DNA from: JADJXV01 sp046328995
GTDB lineage: Bacteria > Bacteroidota > Ignavibacteria > Kapaibacteriales > UBA961
Reading direction: 5' to 3'
DNA length: 64,000 bases
Assembly (NCBI GenBank): GCA_046328995.1
Contig: JAXLVN010000002.1
Location: forward strand, 1,116,001 to 1,180,000
Within the stretch, counting starts at the first letter, position 1. Each line of letters starts with the position of its first letter. A model generated the notes under the pieces. It made no database searches. It had not been told where the DNA came from and saw only the letters and a program-made list of their open reading frames with translations. The translations under genes were made by a program, and so were the position numbers. Below are positions 8,832 to 17,912 of this stretch, one piece after another.

Positions 8832-10883
8832 CTAGATATACTCTTTGAATTCAACGATAAATGTCGCACCATTTCCTGCGGTGGATTCACACCATACGGT
8901 GCCGTTCATTGCCTCGACAAGCTTCTTGACTATCGAGAGCCCGAGGCCTGTGGAATGTTCACCCCCCGTCGGCTTTGCCGACAAAGGCATAAATTTACTG
9001 AAGAGTTTCGTGAGGTCGTCGGGTGAGAGCCCCGGTCCCTGGTCCCGAACGCGTATCTGTACGGTGCCGGAGGGAGTGGCGGTGATGGTGACGGTGATTG
9101 GTGAACCGAACGGCGAGAATTTAATGGCATTAGAAAGAATATTGTCAAAAATATCTTCGATTGCTTTAGAATCGGCTATACTATAAATGGGGCGGCTATA
9201 GTCGGTATGGAGAAGGCGAATATTTTTTGCTTTTGCCTGTTCGTTATGCCGGGTAATCGACATCAGGAGGTGCTTTCCGAGGTCAATCGGCTCGACGTCG
9301 AGGCGGTGTCTGCCGCTTTCGAGGAGTTGTATGTCGAGGAGTTTCATGATGATATCTTTCATGTGTTCTGCTGCCGTGATGATGTTGCTCAGGCGCTTCT
9401 CCAGGTCATTGGGTGTGAGCTGGGATAAAAACCGCTTCATACTTTCGGCTGATATGAGTATTCCGGTGAGCGGATTTTTGAGATCATGGGCTACAATACC
9501 GAGCATTTCATTCTTCTCGCGATGTGCTTCGCGGAGCGATGAATTGAGTGCTTTGAGTTCTTCGACTACCCGCTCACGCTCTTCAAGCCGGGCATGTTCG
9601 GCGGCGATTTTACGTTCGTAGTCAAAACGCTCAGACACTTTTTTCGACTGCTCGTTCTGCACTTCTTTCTCGGCTAGGTGGTATTTTTCAAAATACAACG
9701 CGAATTTTTCCCATTCATTTTTTTCGCGGTACAAATCGGCCAGAGTGCGATAGCTCTCATAAAGATTCTGCTTCGTACCGAGCTTTTCATTGATCGATAT
9801 TGCCTCGAGCAGGTACTGTTCTGCCCGGTCTGGATTATACCCTTCATACTCCTTGGTGGCGTAGAGGGCGCCGATGTTGCTTTTAATACCGGCGACCGAA
9901 CCGAGCCGGCCGAGCATTTGATTGATTTCGAGGGCAGTCTGATAGGTCTCGAGAGCGTCGGCGTATTTGCCTTGTAATGTATAGACATTGCCGATATTCG
10001 ACAGGTTGGTGGCGATGCCGTTTTTTAAGCCTAATTCCCGGTTAATTTCAAGTGCCTGATGATAATACTCGAGAGTTTGTGTCAGGTCCTGCAATGAAAA
10101 ATACACATTGCCGATATTTCCCAAGTTCCTGGCAATGCCGTCTTTACTGTCGAGAATGCGGTCAATTTTCAGTGCTTTCTGAAAATACTCCAAAGCCCGG
10201 GGGAAATCCGAAAGATTCCGATAGACAATCGCTATATTGCAGAGATTACGGGCCACGCCCTCCTGAATGCCGAGCTCTTCGTACAGTGCAAGTGCTTTCC
10301 GGAAATATTCCAATGCCGGAGTATAGTCGGCCATACGTTTATAGACAAGACCGATATTACCGAGATTCACGGCCACACCGTCTTTCTGTCCACGATCCTG
10401 ATACAGTGCCAATGCTTTTTGGTAAAATTCCAATGCCTGAAGAAAATCGCCCATGCCGCTATAGACCGTGCCGATATTACCATAATACTTCGCCATGCCG
10501 CCGGTATGACGGGCATTTTCAAAGAGTGAAACGGCCTTGAAATAATATTCCAATGCCGTCGGATACTCAGATAAATACCAGTATAAATTTCCGTAATTCC
10601 CGAGTGCCCAGGCCTGCTCCTCCGTCAGCCCCGCCTGCTCGGCCGACTGCAAGGCATCGTCGGCAAAGCCAAGCGATTCGGAGGTGCGGCCGCGTCGCCA
10701 AAGTGACTCCGAAAATAATCGTAATGCATGGGAATGTATCGCCTTGGAGTCCGCCTCCGCAGGCACACTCACCGACATCTCGGCAAGAACCCGATGACAA
10801 AGCTGCTCGACCTTGGCATAATTCCCGCGGGTCGATTCGTCCTCCGCCTGCTCTAGTATTGTGTGTAATTCCTTGTTGTCCAT
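8832..10883 (-). CDS. Cytosolic TPR sensor histidine kinase
   Basis: 683 residues with no signal peptide or membrane segment, so probably a soluble kinase. Residues about 90-350 are a run of TPRs with a 40-residue period (pattern NLGNIGxVYxxxxDYxxALEYYxKAL), the kinesin-light-chain-like type. A charged coiled coil follows (KVSERFDYERKIAAEHARLEE, 414-455). The HisKA domain has the phospho-acceptor His 466 in GIVAHDLKNP. The HATPase domain shows the N box (DNILSNAIKF), G1 (DQGPGLS) and G2 (STGLGLSIVKKL). All catalytic motifs are intact. It is the downstream member of a tandem pair, 18 bp after a paralogue with the same architecture. No response regulator or receiver domain is encoded nearby, so partner and signal are unknown; the TPRs probably sense a protein partner (inference). 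Confidence 0.92.
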   Translation of the reverse strand: MDNKELHTILEQAEDESTRGNYAKVEQLCHRVLAEMSVSVPAEADSKAIHSHALRLFSESLWRRGRTSESLGFADDALQSAEQAGLTEEQAWALGNYGNLYWYLSEYPTALEYYFKAVSLFENARHTGGMAKYYGNIGTVYSGMGDFLQALEFYQKALALYQDRGQKDGVAVNLGNIGLVYKRMADYTPALEYFRKALALYEELGIQEGVARNLCNIAIVYRNLSDFPRALEYFQKALKIDRILDSKDGIARNLGNIGNVYFSLQDLTQTLEYYHQALEINRELGLKNGIATNLSNIGNVYTLQGKYADALETYQTALEINQMLGRLGSVAGIKSNIGALYATKEYEGYNPDRAEQYLLEAISINEKLGTKQNLYESYRTLADLYREKNEWEKFALYFEKYHLAEKEVQNEQSKKVSERFDYERKIAAEHARLEERERVVEELKALNSSLREAHREKNEMLGIVAHDLKNPLTGILISAESMKRFLSQLTPNDLEKRLSNIITAAEHMKDIIMKLLDIQLLESGRHRLDVEPIDLGKHLLMSITRHNEQAKAKNIRLLHTDYSRPIYSIADSKAIEDIFDNILSNAIKFSPFGSPITVTITATPSGTVQIRVRDQGPGLSPDDLTKLFSKFMPLSAKPTGGEHSTGLGLSIVKKLVEAMNGTVWCESTAGNGATFIVEFKEYI

Positions 10884-10901
10884 TCGGTTGCCATACTATT
10901 A

Positions 10902-12722
10902 TTAGACACTCTCTACTTCACAAATAAACGTCGCCCCCGCGCCGTACTCACTCTCGCACCATATTCTCCCGCTCATCGCTTCGACTAATTTCTTCACGAT
11001 CGAGAGACCAAGTCCTGTCGAATCTTCGCCCGCCGTCGGACGTGCCGAGAGCCGCATGAACTTCCCGAAGAGCTTCGTTTTGTCCTCATCGGTGAGTCCA
11101 GGACCCTGATCCTGAACGCCAATCCGAACCCGATGATGTTCACCGGTAACGGTAATCACCACGGTCGAATCTCGGGGCGAGAATTTCAGAGCATTGGAGA
11201 GAAGGTTATCGAGCACTTCATGGAGGGCATGGCTATCGGCGAGAACCGTCACCGGCAGAGCGGGCTTCCGGACGCGGATGGTAATATTTTTGTCTGCCGC
11301 CCGAGAGCTGAATTCTGCCAGGCAGGCATCAAGGATCGAATCGAGGGGGATTTCGCCGATAGCTACCCGGAACCGTCCCGACTCCATCAGTTGTATGTCG
11401 AGCAAATTCATCACGATAGCTTTCATACGTTCGGCTGCTGCCCGAATATGCGCTATCTGCCGGCTGCGTTCCTCGGGTGATAATCGGTCAGAAAAGCGCT
11501 CCATCGTTTCCGTCGTGAGAATAATCCCGGTAATTGGATTTTTAAGGTCATGCGCGACGATTCCAATGACTTCATTTTTCTCCCGGTTCGCTTCTTCGAG
11601 CGAGGCGTTGAGCAGCTGAAGCTCAGACACTACTTTTTCACGTTCTTCGAGCCGGGCACGTTCTGCTGCGATTTTACGTTCAAAGTCGAATTGCTCGGCC
11701 TGCTTCTTGCCGTCTTCGATGAGTATTTCTTTCTCAAGCGTGCGGCACTCTTTGAGATGAAAGAGCGCACGTGCCGTATTGCCGGTGATTTCAAAGAGTT
11801 CGGCGAGAGATAGATGACCTTCAAGTGCGTATTGCTTTGACCCTATAGTTTCAAACACAGCAATCGCCGGCAGCAAATATTCTTCAGCTTTGGCTGCATC
11901 GAATCCTATAAAATCCTTCTTGGCATACATGAGCCCGATGTTCCCCAGATTCCTGGCTGCACCTTCTTTGTTGCCGAGCTCTTCATCGAGCGCGATAGCT
12001 TCTTCAAAATAATCAACGGCTTCCTCATACCGGCCAATATCAGAATACAGCGTACCGATATTACTCCGAAAGATGGAAAGCATGCTTTTATTCCCGAGTT
12101 GCGTGTAGATATCAACGGCTTGGTGATAATGCGCCAGCGCTTGGGGAAAGTCTTTGAGTTCATTGTAAATTACACCTATATTCCCGATGATGTTTGCCTC
12201 AAAGAGCGTGTTACCTGTTTGCCGGGCCAGCTTGAGCGCCTCGGTGGAGTATTCAAGAGCAAGAGGGAAATTAGCAAGAGCGATGTATAAATTGGCAATA
12301 TTTGAAAGATTGCCGGCAATCCTTCGCGGGAGATTGAGCGCCTGATTAAGGGCTAGCGACTGTTTTTGAGAGGCCAAGGCAGCCGTGAAATCGCCGAGGT
12401 TGCGGTAGATATTGCCCATCGAACTGCAAATCGTGGCTTCAAAATCGGTGAGATGGTGCGCTTGACTCAGGGTAAGTGCCGTCGTGAAGGTGTCGAGTGC
12501 CTGAAGGTATTCGCCGCGCCTGAAGGCGATGTCGCCGAGAAGCTTGAGTGCGTGGATGCGGGGAAGAATGTCCGAAGAAGGATGGCAGTGGCGGAGAATG
12601 TACTCCGAGGTGGCGATTGCTTCGTCAAAACTCGAGCGAGCGAAATAATCTTTTGCCAGAGCGATGAGTTTCAGCGGGTCTTCCTCCGATACCGGAGCTA
12701 TTTCTTGTGCAGTCCCATCCAT
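10902..12722 (-). CDS. Cytosolic TPR sensor histidine kinase (paralogue)
   Basis: 606 residues. Architecture matches the following gene: TPRs with a 40-residue period (about 60-330), coiled coil (QAEQFDFERKIAAERARLEE), HisKA with His 391 in GIVAHDLKNP, and HATPase with N box (DNLLSNALKF), G1 (DQGPGLT) and G2 (STGLGLSIVKKL). It is shorter by about two TPR units. Linker, H-box and G2 sequences are close to those of its neighbour, so the pair arose by tandem duplication with TPR loss or gain. No membrane segment. It starts 131 bp from a divergent UmuD-like gene. The two kinases are probably co-transcribed and may form heterodimers (inference). Confidence 0.92.
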   Translation of the reverse strand: MDGTAQEIAPVSEEDPLKLIALAKDYFARSSFDEAIATSEYILRHCHPSSDILPRIHALKLLGDIAFRRGEYLQALDTFTTALTLSQAHHLTDFEATICSSMGNIYRNLGDFTAALASQKQSLALNQALNLPRRIAGNLSNIANLYIALANFPLALEYSTEALKLARQTGNTLFEANIIGNIGVIYNELKDFPQALAHYHQAVDIYTQLGNKSMLSIFRSNIGTLYSDIGRYEEAVDYFEEAIALDEELGNKEGAARNLGNIGLMYAKKDFIGFDAAKAEEYLLPAIAVFETIGSKQYALEGHLSLAELFEITGNTARALFHLKECRTLEKEILIEDGKKQAEQFDFERKIAAERARLEEREKVVSELQLLNASLEEANREKNEVIGIVAHDLKNPITGIILTTETMERFSDRLSPEERSRQIAHIRAAAERMKAIVMNLLDIQLMESGRFRVAIGEIPLDSILDACLAEFSSRAADKNITIRVRKPALPVTVLADSHALHEVLDNLLSNALKFSPRDSTVVITVTGEHHRVRIGVQDQGPGLTDEDKTKLFGKFMRLSARPTAGEDSTGLGLSIVKKLVEAMSGRIWCESEYGAGATFICEVESV

Positions 12723-12853
12723 GGAGTTCGGAGAATAATTGACCTGAGAAATGATTTACAGCGTAGCCATATTTTTCGTTTGCGAATTGAGCAAAAATAA
12801 GTAGTTTTGCGCCGGTAATCAACGAATACTTTCTCTCTATTTCCTGTAATTGT

Positions 12854-13276
12854 ATGAACCTCTCCAAAGTTTTGTCTGATGGAACAATTCTGCTCCATTT
12901 TTCTGCCAATGCGCCGTGTTCATTTCCCGCCCGTCCGGTGAGTGACGATATCGAAACAGAGATTCACTTCAGTAAATATTGGGTACCGAATGCCAAGGAC
13001 TCGTATTCGGTGACCGCCACGGGCGACAGCATGACGGGCGCGCGGATTTTCGAAGGCGATATGCTTGTTATCGATTGCAGTATTGAGCCGCGCACGGGAA
13101 GTATTGTTGCTGCCTGGGTCAATGGTGATCTGACCATCAAGCGTTTACTCGCGACCGAAGAGGGTCATCCGATCCTCCGTGCGGAGAATCCGAAGTACGA
13201 GCCGCTCTACATCCGCGAGCATGATGATTTCCGGGTGCTCGGAGTGATTACGTCGGTGCATCGGAAGCTCGACTGA
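12854..13276 (+). CDS. UmuD-like S24 peptidase (SOS mutagenesis subunit homologue)
   Basis: 140 residues, the same length class as UmuD and without a DNA-binding domain. The Ser-Lys dyad is present: Ser 59 in TATGDSMTG and Lys 96 in LTIKRL, in register with UmuD S60 and K97. The predicted self-cleavage site reads PC-SFPARP, Cys 22-Ser 23, where E. coli UmuD has Cys 24-Gly 25. In the family, RecA-stimulated cleavage converts UmuD to UmuD', which binds the UmuC polymerase. No umuC follows; the next gene is an unrelated lipoprotein. I saw no clear LexA box in the 131-bp divergent spacer. It could instead be a phage-type or regulatory S24 protease, but the alignment to UmuD runs over the whole length. 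Confidence 0.85.
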   Translation: MNLSKVLSDGTILLHFSANAPCSFPARPVSDDIETEIHFSKYWVPNAKDSYSVTATGDSMTGARIFEGDMLVIDCSIEPRTGSIVAAWVNGDLTIKRLLATEEGHPILRAENPKYEPLYIREHDDFRVLGVITSVHRKLD

Positions 13277-13395
13277 CAGCGGTCATTTCAGCGATGATGT
13301 GTGCGGTGAGTATCGCGCCGTTACGTATCTCTGTTACGTATCTCTCTTGCAGACGTTTGGCATATTAATTTTTCAACCAACCATCAAACGTGACA

Positions 13396-13962
13396 ATGAA
13401 AACACTTGCCGTTCTTTTTGTACTTCTGGCCTGTAGCCTGCCGTCCTGTAGTGATACCGCCGCACCGGTGAATACTGATACCGCCGCACATGTGTATTTC
13501 CCGCTCCATATTGGTGATCAATGGCAGTATCAATATGCCGTAAACGGAATGCGGTATGATGTGTGTGATTCACAAGTATCAATCAATAACGCTAACTATT
13601 TCAGAATAATCACCACGCATACCGGTGATCCTTTCGCTGATACATCCTTCTATCGAACGGAAAAAACGAAGGTATTCCGCTGGAAAAATAATGAAGAACG
13701 ACTCTACGCCGACTATGGCGAGGCGGACACCGGGCAAATGACTCCGTATTATCAGATAATTGTTGCGCGTGACCAAACATTTGAAACGCCTGCATCGACC
13801 TTCCGCAATTGTGTGAGCACGATTAATTCCTCCGTGCATGTTGACGGCGATTATTTCCGGAATATAGCGCCGATGGTCGGCACGGTACGAATGACCGGAG
13901 AATCCCCGACCTTTCTGCTGACCTATGCCAGAATCAACGGTAAAGAGTACGGTAAGAAATAA
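13396..13962 (+). CDS. Putative lipoprotein of unknown function
   Basis: 188 residues from the ATG at 13396; a GTG two codons earlier is also possible. The N-terminus MKTLAVLFVLLACSLPSC is a lipoprotein signal with a probable acylated Cys 18. The mature part begins with a short low-complexity duplication (SDTAAPVNTDTAAHVYF) and continues with YFPLHIGDQWQYQYAVNG, a start motif shared by many secreted lipoproteins of this phylum, including the lipoprotein at 37883-38689 (YYPTTVGSTWTYDG). Predicted beta-rich, with no catalytic motif. Monocistronic: a strong terminator follows at 13980. Confidence 0.75.
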   Translation: MKTLAVLFVLLACSLPSCSDTAAPVNTDTAAHVYFPLHIGDQWQYQYAVNGMRYDVCDSQVSINNANYFRIITTHTGDPFADTSFYRTEKTKVFRWKNNEERLYADYGEADTGQMTPYYQIIVARDQTFETPASTFRNCVSTINSSVHVDGDYFRNIAPMVGTVRMTGESPTFLLTYARINGKEYGKK

Positions 13963-13979
13963 GTCGTTGTGATACATAT

Positions 13980-14021
13980 AAAAGCCCTGCTTGTCGAGTG
14001 ATAAGCAGGGCTTTTGTTTTT
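13980..14021 (+). terminator. Intrinsic terminator of the lipoprotein gene
   Basis: The perfect 13-bp stem AAAAGCCCTGCTT / AAGCAGGGCTTTT (13980-13992, 14003-14015) is followed by GTTTTTT. Confidence 0.88.
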
Positions 14022-14025
14022 TCTT

Positions 14026-14057
14026 CCGAGCCCCTCGCTTCTTGGCGAGCGGCTCGG
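14026..14057. repeat. Type B hairpin repeat (CCGAGCC...GGCTCGG), lone copy
   Basis: The imperfect palindrome CCGAGCCCCTCGC / GCGAGCGGCTCGG recurs at 15975-16006 and 27244-27275. Here it stands alone between two convergent genes, directly after the terminator. Confidence 0.75.
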
Positions 14058-14082
14058 GGTGGGTTGCCCGAGCACGTAATAA

Positions 14083-15612
14083 CTACTTCTGAATGACAAA
14101 GGGACGAACAATCAAATTCTGAGGAGCTTTCAAACGGCAATAATAGCTACCCGATGCAAATCCCGATATATCGACCCCTGCAAGCTGCTGTTTGCTGTCT
14201 TCGATAGGAGAGGAATATAGCACGCGACCTTGCAAATCAAGAACTTCTACACTTGTATAATATCCTGCTTTCCCAAGTTCAACGGTCAGTATGCCGGAAG
14301 TTGGATTTGGGAAGAGTTTCATACCAAATGTTGTTTCGTTCTTTTCATTGACTCCGACTATTTTTTTTGCCGGACCGCAGAGAGAATCTACTTTGAAGAG
14401 CCAAACAGAACTTTTTTCGTCACATAAATATTCACAGTTCGGATATGGAGATTGATTATACCCCCCGGCAATTACTAAACCACCATCGAGATCCTCTAAT
14501 AAAAAATCCGGAGATTCTGTGCAAAACTCACTACCATAAAATGCAGAAAATTTGACTTTACCTGATGTATCAAGACGGGATAGTACAATATCTAGGAAGC
14601 AAAAAGAAAACACTTTTGGGTGCATTTTTGTTAAAGAAGTATCGTATCCAGAAGTAGTTATATAGTATCCGCCAGTACGGCTTTCGATGAGCTGTAACCG
14701 TTTACTATACGAATCACCCGGTACATAGCTTGTCCATTGTTTTTGAAAATTTTTGTCATACTTCACTATTGCGGTACCATTAGGGTAGGTATTTGTATCG
14801 AATTCATAAAAATAGCTTGCCCATAATACTCCTCCATCACTAGTTGAGATAATTCCATCAAAAGTAGCGCTATCGATTATCGGATGATTATCAATTGTAA
14901 ACGCTGTATCTGACAAGCAAATAGATTGACTGGCGAATCCAGTACTTTGATTGAGAATTGATCTGACAAATAGTATTTTGCCAGATAGCATTTGAAGAAT
15001 AGGTACATACGATACATAGGGTATTGAATAATGTTTCGTGATTCTATTTATAAATTCCCCGGATCTAGATAAATGAATAAATGTTGTGCTATTATCCTTC
15101 GTGCTTACCCGCGAGGAGAGAGTAACGAGAATCGTTGAATCTTGCAACTTGATTGCATGAAAGAGAATGTTTTTATCGAAATCAGTAGGATAACCTGTTA
15201 TTGCAGAATCTAATATTCTATCACTTTTTTCGACGAGATTTGAATCAAAGACTACAATGCGAAGTCGGTTTTTCTCTGGTGAAGATTGTTGACTCGGAGC
15301 TAATTCTGTCGTAATATAGACGAGCATAGTACCGTAAAACTGGTAATAGCTTTCGTACATACCTTGTTGAATATTTATATCTTTGGAATTCTCTATAATA
15401 CCATCATTATTTAAAGTAACGATATAGGTTCCACCCTTCCAATTCCCTGCCAATGCAATTGTCCGAGTAGGGGATATTCTTTGGGGATTACCGAGGTAAC
15501 CGGGCTCTCCTTGAATAAGAGGGCGTTTTACATCGAACGTTTTAATCTGGGCGTGAAGGATAGTTGCACATCCGAAGAAAGAGAAAAGAATCATCGAAAG
15601 AATAATGTTCAT
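14083..15612 (-). CDS. T9SS-secreted protein, function unknown
   Basis: 509 residues with a Sec signal peptide (MNIILSMILFSFFGCATILHAQ) and a C-terminal T9SS sorting domain: LFPNPTSGILTVEL, then VEVLDLQGRVLYSS, then SGSYYCRLKAPQNLIVRPFVIQK. The central region has short beta repeats around GGY/GGL-type motifs (TSDGGVLWASYFYEFD, LEDLDGGLVIAGGYNQS) that look like beta-propeller blades, and a late Cys-rich loop (FCTESPD, YPNCEYLCDEKSS). The protein should be exported across the outer membrane and anchored or released. First of a run of minus-strand T9SS cargo genes; it has its own upstream gap filled by repeat elements. Confidence 0.85.
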   Translation of the reverse strand: MNIILSMILFSFFGCATILHAQIKTFDVKRPLIQGEPGYLGNPQRISPTRTIALAGNWKGGTYIVTLNNDGIIENSKDINIQQGMYESYYQFYGTMLVYITTELAPSQQSSPEKNRLRIVVFDSNLVEKSDRILDSAITGYPTDFDKNILFHAIKLQDSTILVTLSSRVSTKDNSTTFIHLSRSGEFINRITKHYSIPYVSYVPILQMLSGKILFVRSILNQSTGFASQSICLSDTAFTIDNHPIIDSATFDGIISTSDGGVLWASYFYEFDTNTYPNGTAIVKYDKNFQKQWTSYVPGDSYSKRLQLIESRTGGYYITTSGYDTSLTKMHPKVFSFCFLDIVLSRLDTSGKVKFSAFYGSEFCTESPDFLLEDLDGGLVIAGGYNQSPYPNCEYLCDEKSSVWLFKVDSLCGPAKKIVGVNEKNETTFGMKLFPNPTSGILTVELGKAGYYTSVEVLDLQGRVLYSSPIEDSKQQLAGVDISGFASGSYYCRLKAPQNLIVRPFVIQK

Positions 15613-15710
15613 GCTGTTTGGTTCCTTTGTAACGATACAGAATCATTGTACCACAAGAGCTTTGTGAAAACCGGTGTGGTTGGGTGTAACTTACGGTATT
15701 GAAAGAAACT

Positions 15711-15886
15711 AACCAAAGAATATTTGCATAAAAACACCCAGAACCGCTTGAAAATTTACATTGCCCGTTAAAGTCATCACAAGTCATGGTTTATGAATAC
15801 TTACAGTTATCAGCAGGTGTAGATTTGGCTAAAGCCGAATACCTTGGTTTTCTTTTTTCTCCAGCTGAAGCTGGAGTCTAGTCAGG
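15711..15886. repeat. 176-bp duplicated element, copy 1
   Basis: It runs from AACCAAAGAATATTTGC to GTCTAGTCAG and is almost identical to 26575-26750 (I see one mismatch, cttg/ctta). Near its end are the short palindrome GGCTAAAGCC and the 18-bp hairpin CTCCAGCTGAAGCTGGAG (15859-15876) separated by a T-rich stretch. No reading frame of note. In both copies hairpins of types A and B follow downstream. The rest of the 467-bp gap (15613-15710) shows nothing else. Confidence 0.9.
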
Positions 15887-15926
15887 GGGAGCTTATTTCA
15901 TCGGAATGAAATGGCGCTTCCTTCTC

Positions 15927-16006
15927 CCGAGAGTATCGCGTCTTCGCGATGCCCTCGGTTTTTGGTCATGCTGACCGAGCCCCTCGCTTTTTCGCGAGCG
16001 GCTCGG
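15927..16006. repeat. Tandem type A + type B hairpin repeats
   Basis: Type A (15927-15958) is CCGAGAGTATCGCG / CGCGATGCCCTCGG followed by GTTTTTGGTCA. Type B (15975-16006) is CCGAGCCCCTCGC / GCGAGCGGCTCGG. The same A-then-B order appears at 27133-27275. Confidence 0.85.
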
Positions 16007-16079
16007 TGATTTTTTTAGCGAATGAATTATGGACTTCAAAGTAGAACACACGCTCTCAGAGCCGTATCCCAGAGTCACC

Positions 16080-17633
16080 TCACCTCACCAGTATTTTTCT
16101 ACAATATGTTCTGTCTTTACCAAGTACTGCGAGAATATAGACTCCGCCGGAAATATTCTCCGGGAACGTTACCTGATACTGTACTGCATCTGTTTGATTG
16201 CTGTTTTCAGAATAAATCCTATTACCTCCAACATCATACAACGCTATACCTTTCATTGAAAAGGGAGTAGTGAATGATATCGTATATTCCTTATCATTTG
16301 TACTCATGCCCGGTGAATGAAGAGTAAAGGGTTCATCACGTGTCGCTGCTTCATTGTCAACTCCTGAGACCAGCGGTTTGTAACGAATCACTCCTAAATT
16401 ATCAATAGCAAACCATACACTCCCATCATCGGTTGTTTCCATCGCGCTGATAATTGCAGGGTGCATTGGTGAATAGTTATTTACCAAGCAATTGCATGAA
16501 ATATCAGATATGTATTTAACAATTGAATCCACTTCAAAATAGGTGCTCGTTGGTGAATAAGTGGTTGAATAAACCATTAATTTATCAAAAAAATCGACCT
16601 TATCCATTTGCTGTAGGGTCAAATCCGGGAGTATTTTGTTTAGGACAATAGCTCCACCAATCCACATTTGACCGTTGATATCTTGCTTTATAGCACTAAT
16701 CGGATAATAGACTGAATCACCCGGCGGATCTTGACCAAAAGAATTATAGCGCATGGGACCTTTCACCACATCCCACGTAGTATCATTCTTCCAAACCACT
16801 GCGCCATAATCAGTTTGTGAATTGCCTGACAAGGAAAACCATACGTTACCGACTTTATCTTCAAATATATCATTGACATACACACTGTATTTAAATTTGT
16901 CGTCACTTCTCAAGAAATGAGGATTATAGAGTGTTTGAATTGTTTTTGCATCATTATTATGCGTATCATAGATAGAGAGATTATTGGTATAATACGCTCG
17001 ATTCCCGGGATAAAAGAGATGCACAAGCAGTTTTCCATTCTTCAAAAGGTAGAACCCACCATCTGTTCCTAAACCCGACAGTCCGCCTTCCGTTGAATCG
17101 ATGATAGAAAACGATGTGCCATCAAATTTCATCAGCATGGTGGTATATCTATCGACGACTTTTACTCCGTTTTGATAAGCATATAGTTTGGGGTATTCTG
17201 CTGTAACATAAGCACTTCCATTCGGAGCAAATACGATATTGGTGTATTGTCTTTGATAAGCAAATTCATCGTCAATAGCATGTTTTATCCACGTCGTACC
17301 ATCGTACTGATAGATACCCCTATCTGCGCACAGCCAAATATGTCCTGTAGAATCAAAGGCGAGTCCTTTCCCGGTGTACCAATTGTGAGTGATGGTGTCG
17401 TTGGTGCCATGCTGATTTTTGTAATATAAGGGAATTGTAGTCCAACGCTGCCCATCAAAATACTCAACGAACCGACCTGCGTTACTATAACCTAAGAAAC
17501 AAACCGTATTCTTGTACGATGCAGAGGTGAGAAAAAGTCCGGCTTTGAGTGTGTTCTTTTCAACCGTCACGTCGGCATAAGTTGGAAGGAAACCGAGTAT
17601 CAATACGACAATGGGTAGTAGAATTTTTCGCAT
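16080..17633 (-). CDS. T9SS-secreted beta-propeller-like protein
   Basis: 517 residues with a signal peptide (MRKILLPIVVLILGFLPTYA). Several blades resemble two-component-regulator propeller repeats: GLAFDSTGHIWLCADRGIYQYDGTTW, DKVGNVWFSLSGNS, DINGQMWIGGAIVLN, TTDDGSVWFAIDNLGVIRY. The C-terminus is a T9SS sorting domain (FTLHSPGMSTNDKEYTISF, KGIALYDVGGNRIYSEN, GGVYILAVLGKDRTYCRKILVR), though its NP motif is weak. Despite the propeller type, there is no membrane or kinase part, so it is a secreted protein and not a hybrid sensor. Substrate or partner unknown. Confidence 0.82.
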   Translation of the reverse strand: MRKILLPIVVLILGFLPTYADVTVEKNTLKAGLFLTSASYKNTVCFLGYSNAGRFVEYFDGQRWTTIPLYYKNQHGTNDTITHNWYTGKGLAFDSTGHIWLCADRGIYQYDGTTWIKHAIDDEFAYQRQYTNIVFAPNGSAYVTAEYPKLYAYQNGVKVVDRYTTMLMKFDGTSFSIIDSTEGGLSGLGTDGGFYLLKNGKLLVHLFYPGNRAYYTNNLSIYDTHNNDAKTIQTLYNPHFLRSDDKFKYSVYVNDIFEDKVGNVWFSLSGNSQTDYGAVVWKNDTTWDVVKGPMRYNSFGQDPPGDSVYYPISAIKQDINGQMWIGGAIVLNKILPDLTLQQMDKVDFFDKLMVYSTTYSPTSTYFEVDSIVKYISDISCNCLVNNYSPMHPAIISAMETTDDGSVWFAIDNLGVIRYKPLVSGVDNEAATRDEPFTLHSPGMSTNDKEYTISFTTPFSMKGIALYDVGGNRIYSENSNQTDAVQYQVTFPENISGGVYILAVLGKDRTYCRKILVR

Positions 17634-17769
17634 GGGTAGCTCCTTGATGTATATATCATGTAATTACTTTTAGGAATGGTTGTTGTCTTTTGTGAATCTA
17701 TATCAATTCACCGTACTCAACTTCCGTACTGTGTTCTTTCCTCTGAAAACTGACCATTTAGCATCACCA

Positions 17770-17901
17770 AAACATTCGACCTCTCTGAGGTCGTAATTTC
17801 TTTTGTGTCCACCTTGCTACAAACATTTGACCTCTCTGAGGTCAAACATCTTTTATCCATCCATGCAGCGACGACCTCAGCGAGGTCGAATATTTGTAGC
17901 A
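17770..17901. repeat. 51-bp-period hairpin array A (2 direct + 1 inverted unit)
   Basis: The core CGACCTCTCTGAGGTCG (7-bp stem, 3-nt loop), preceded by ACAAACATT, occurs twice in direct orientation (second copy with TTGACC), then once inverted with a changed loop (CGACCTCAGCGAGGTCG). Larger relatives lie at 19838-20170 and 24829-25365. Confidence 0.85.
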
Positions 17902-17912
17902 ATGTGCCTTCT

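Noticed and set aside
10052..10927. Plus-strand frames of 124-162 codons within the TPR kinase gene
   Set aside because: They are antisense shadows of the TPR repeats, rich in Pro/Arg/Cys, with no start signals.
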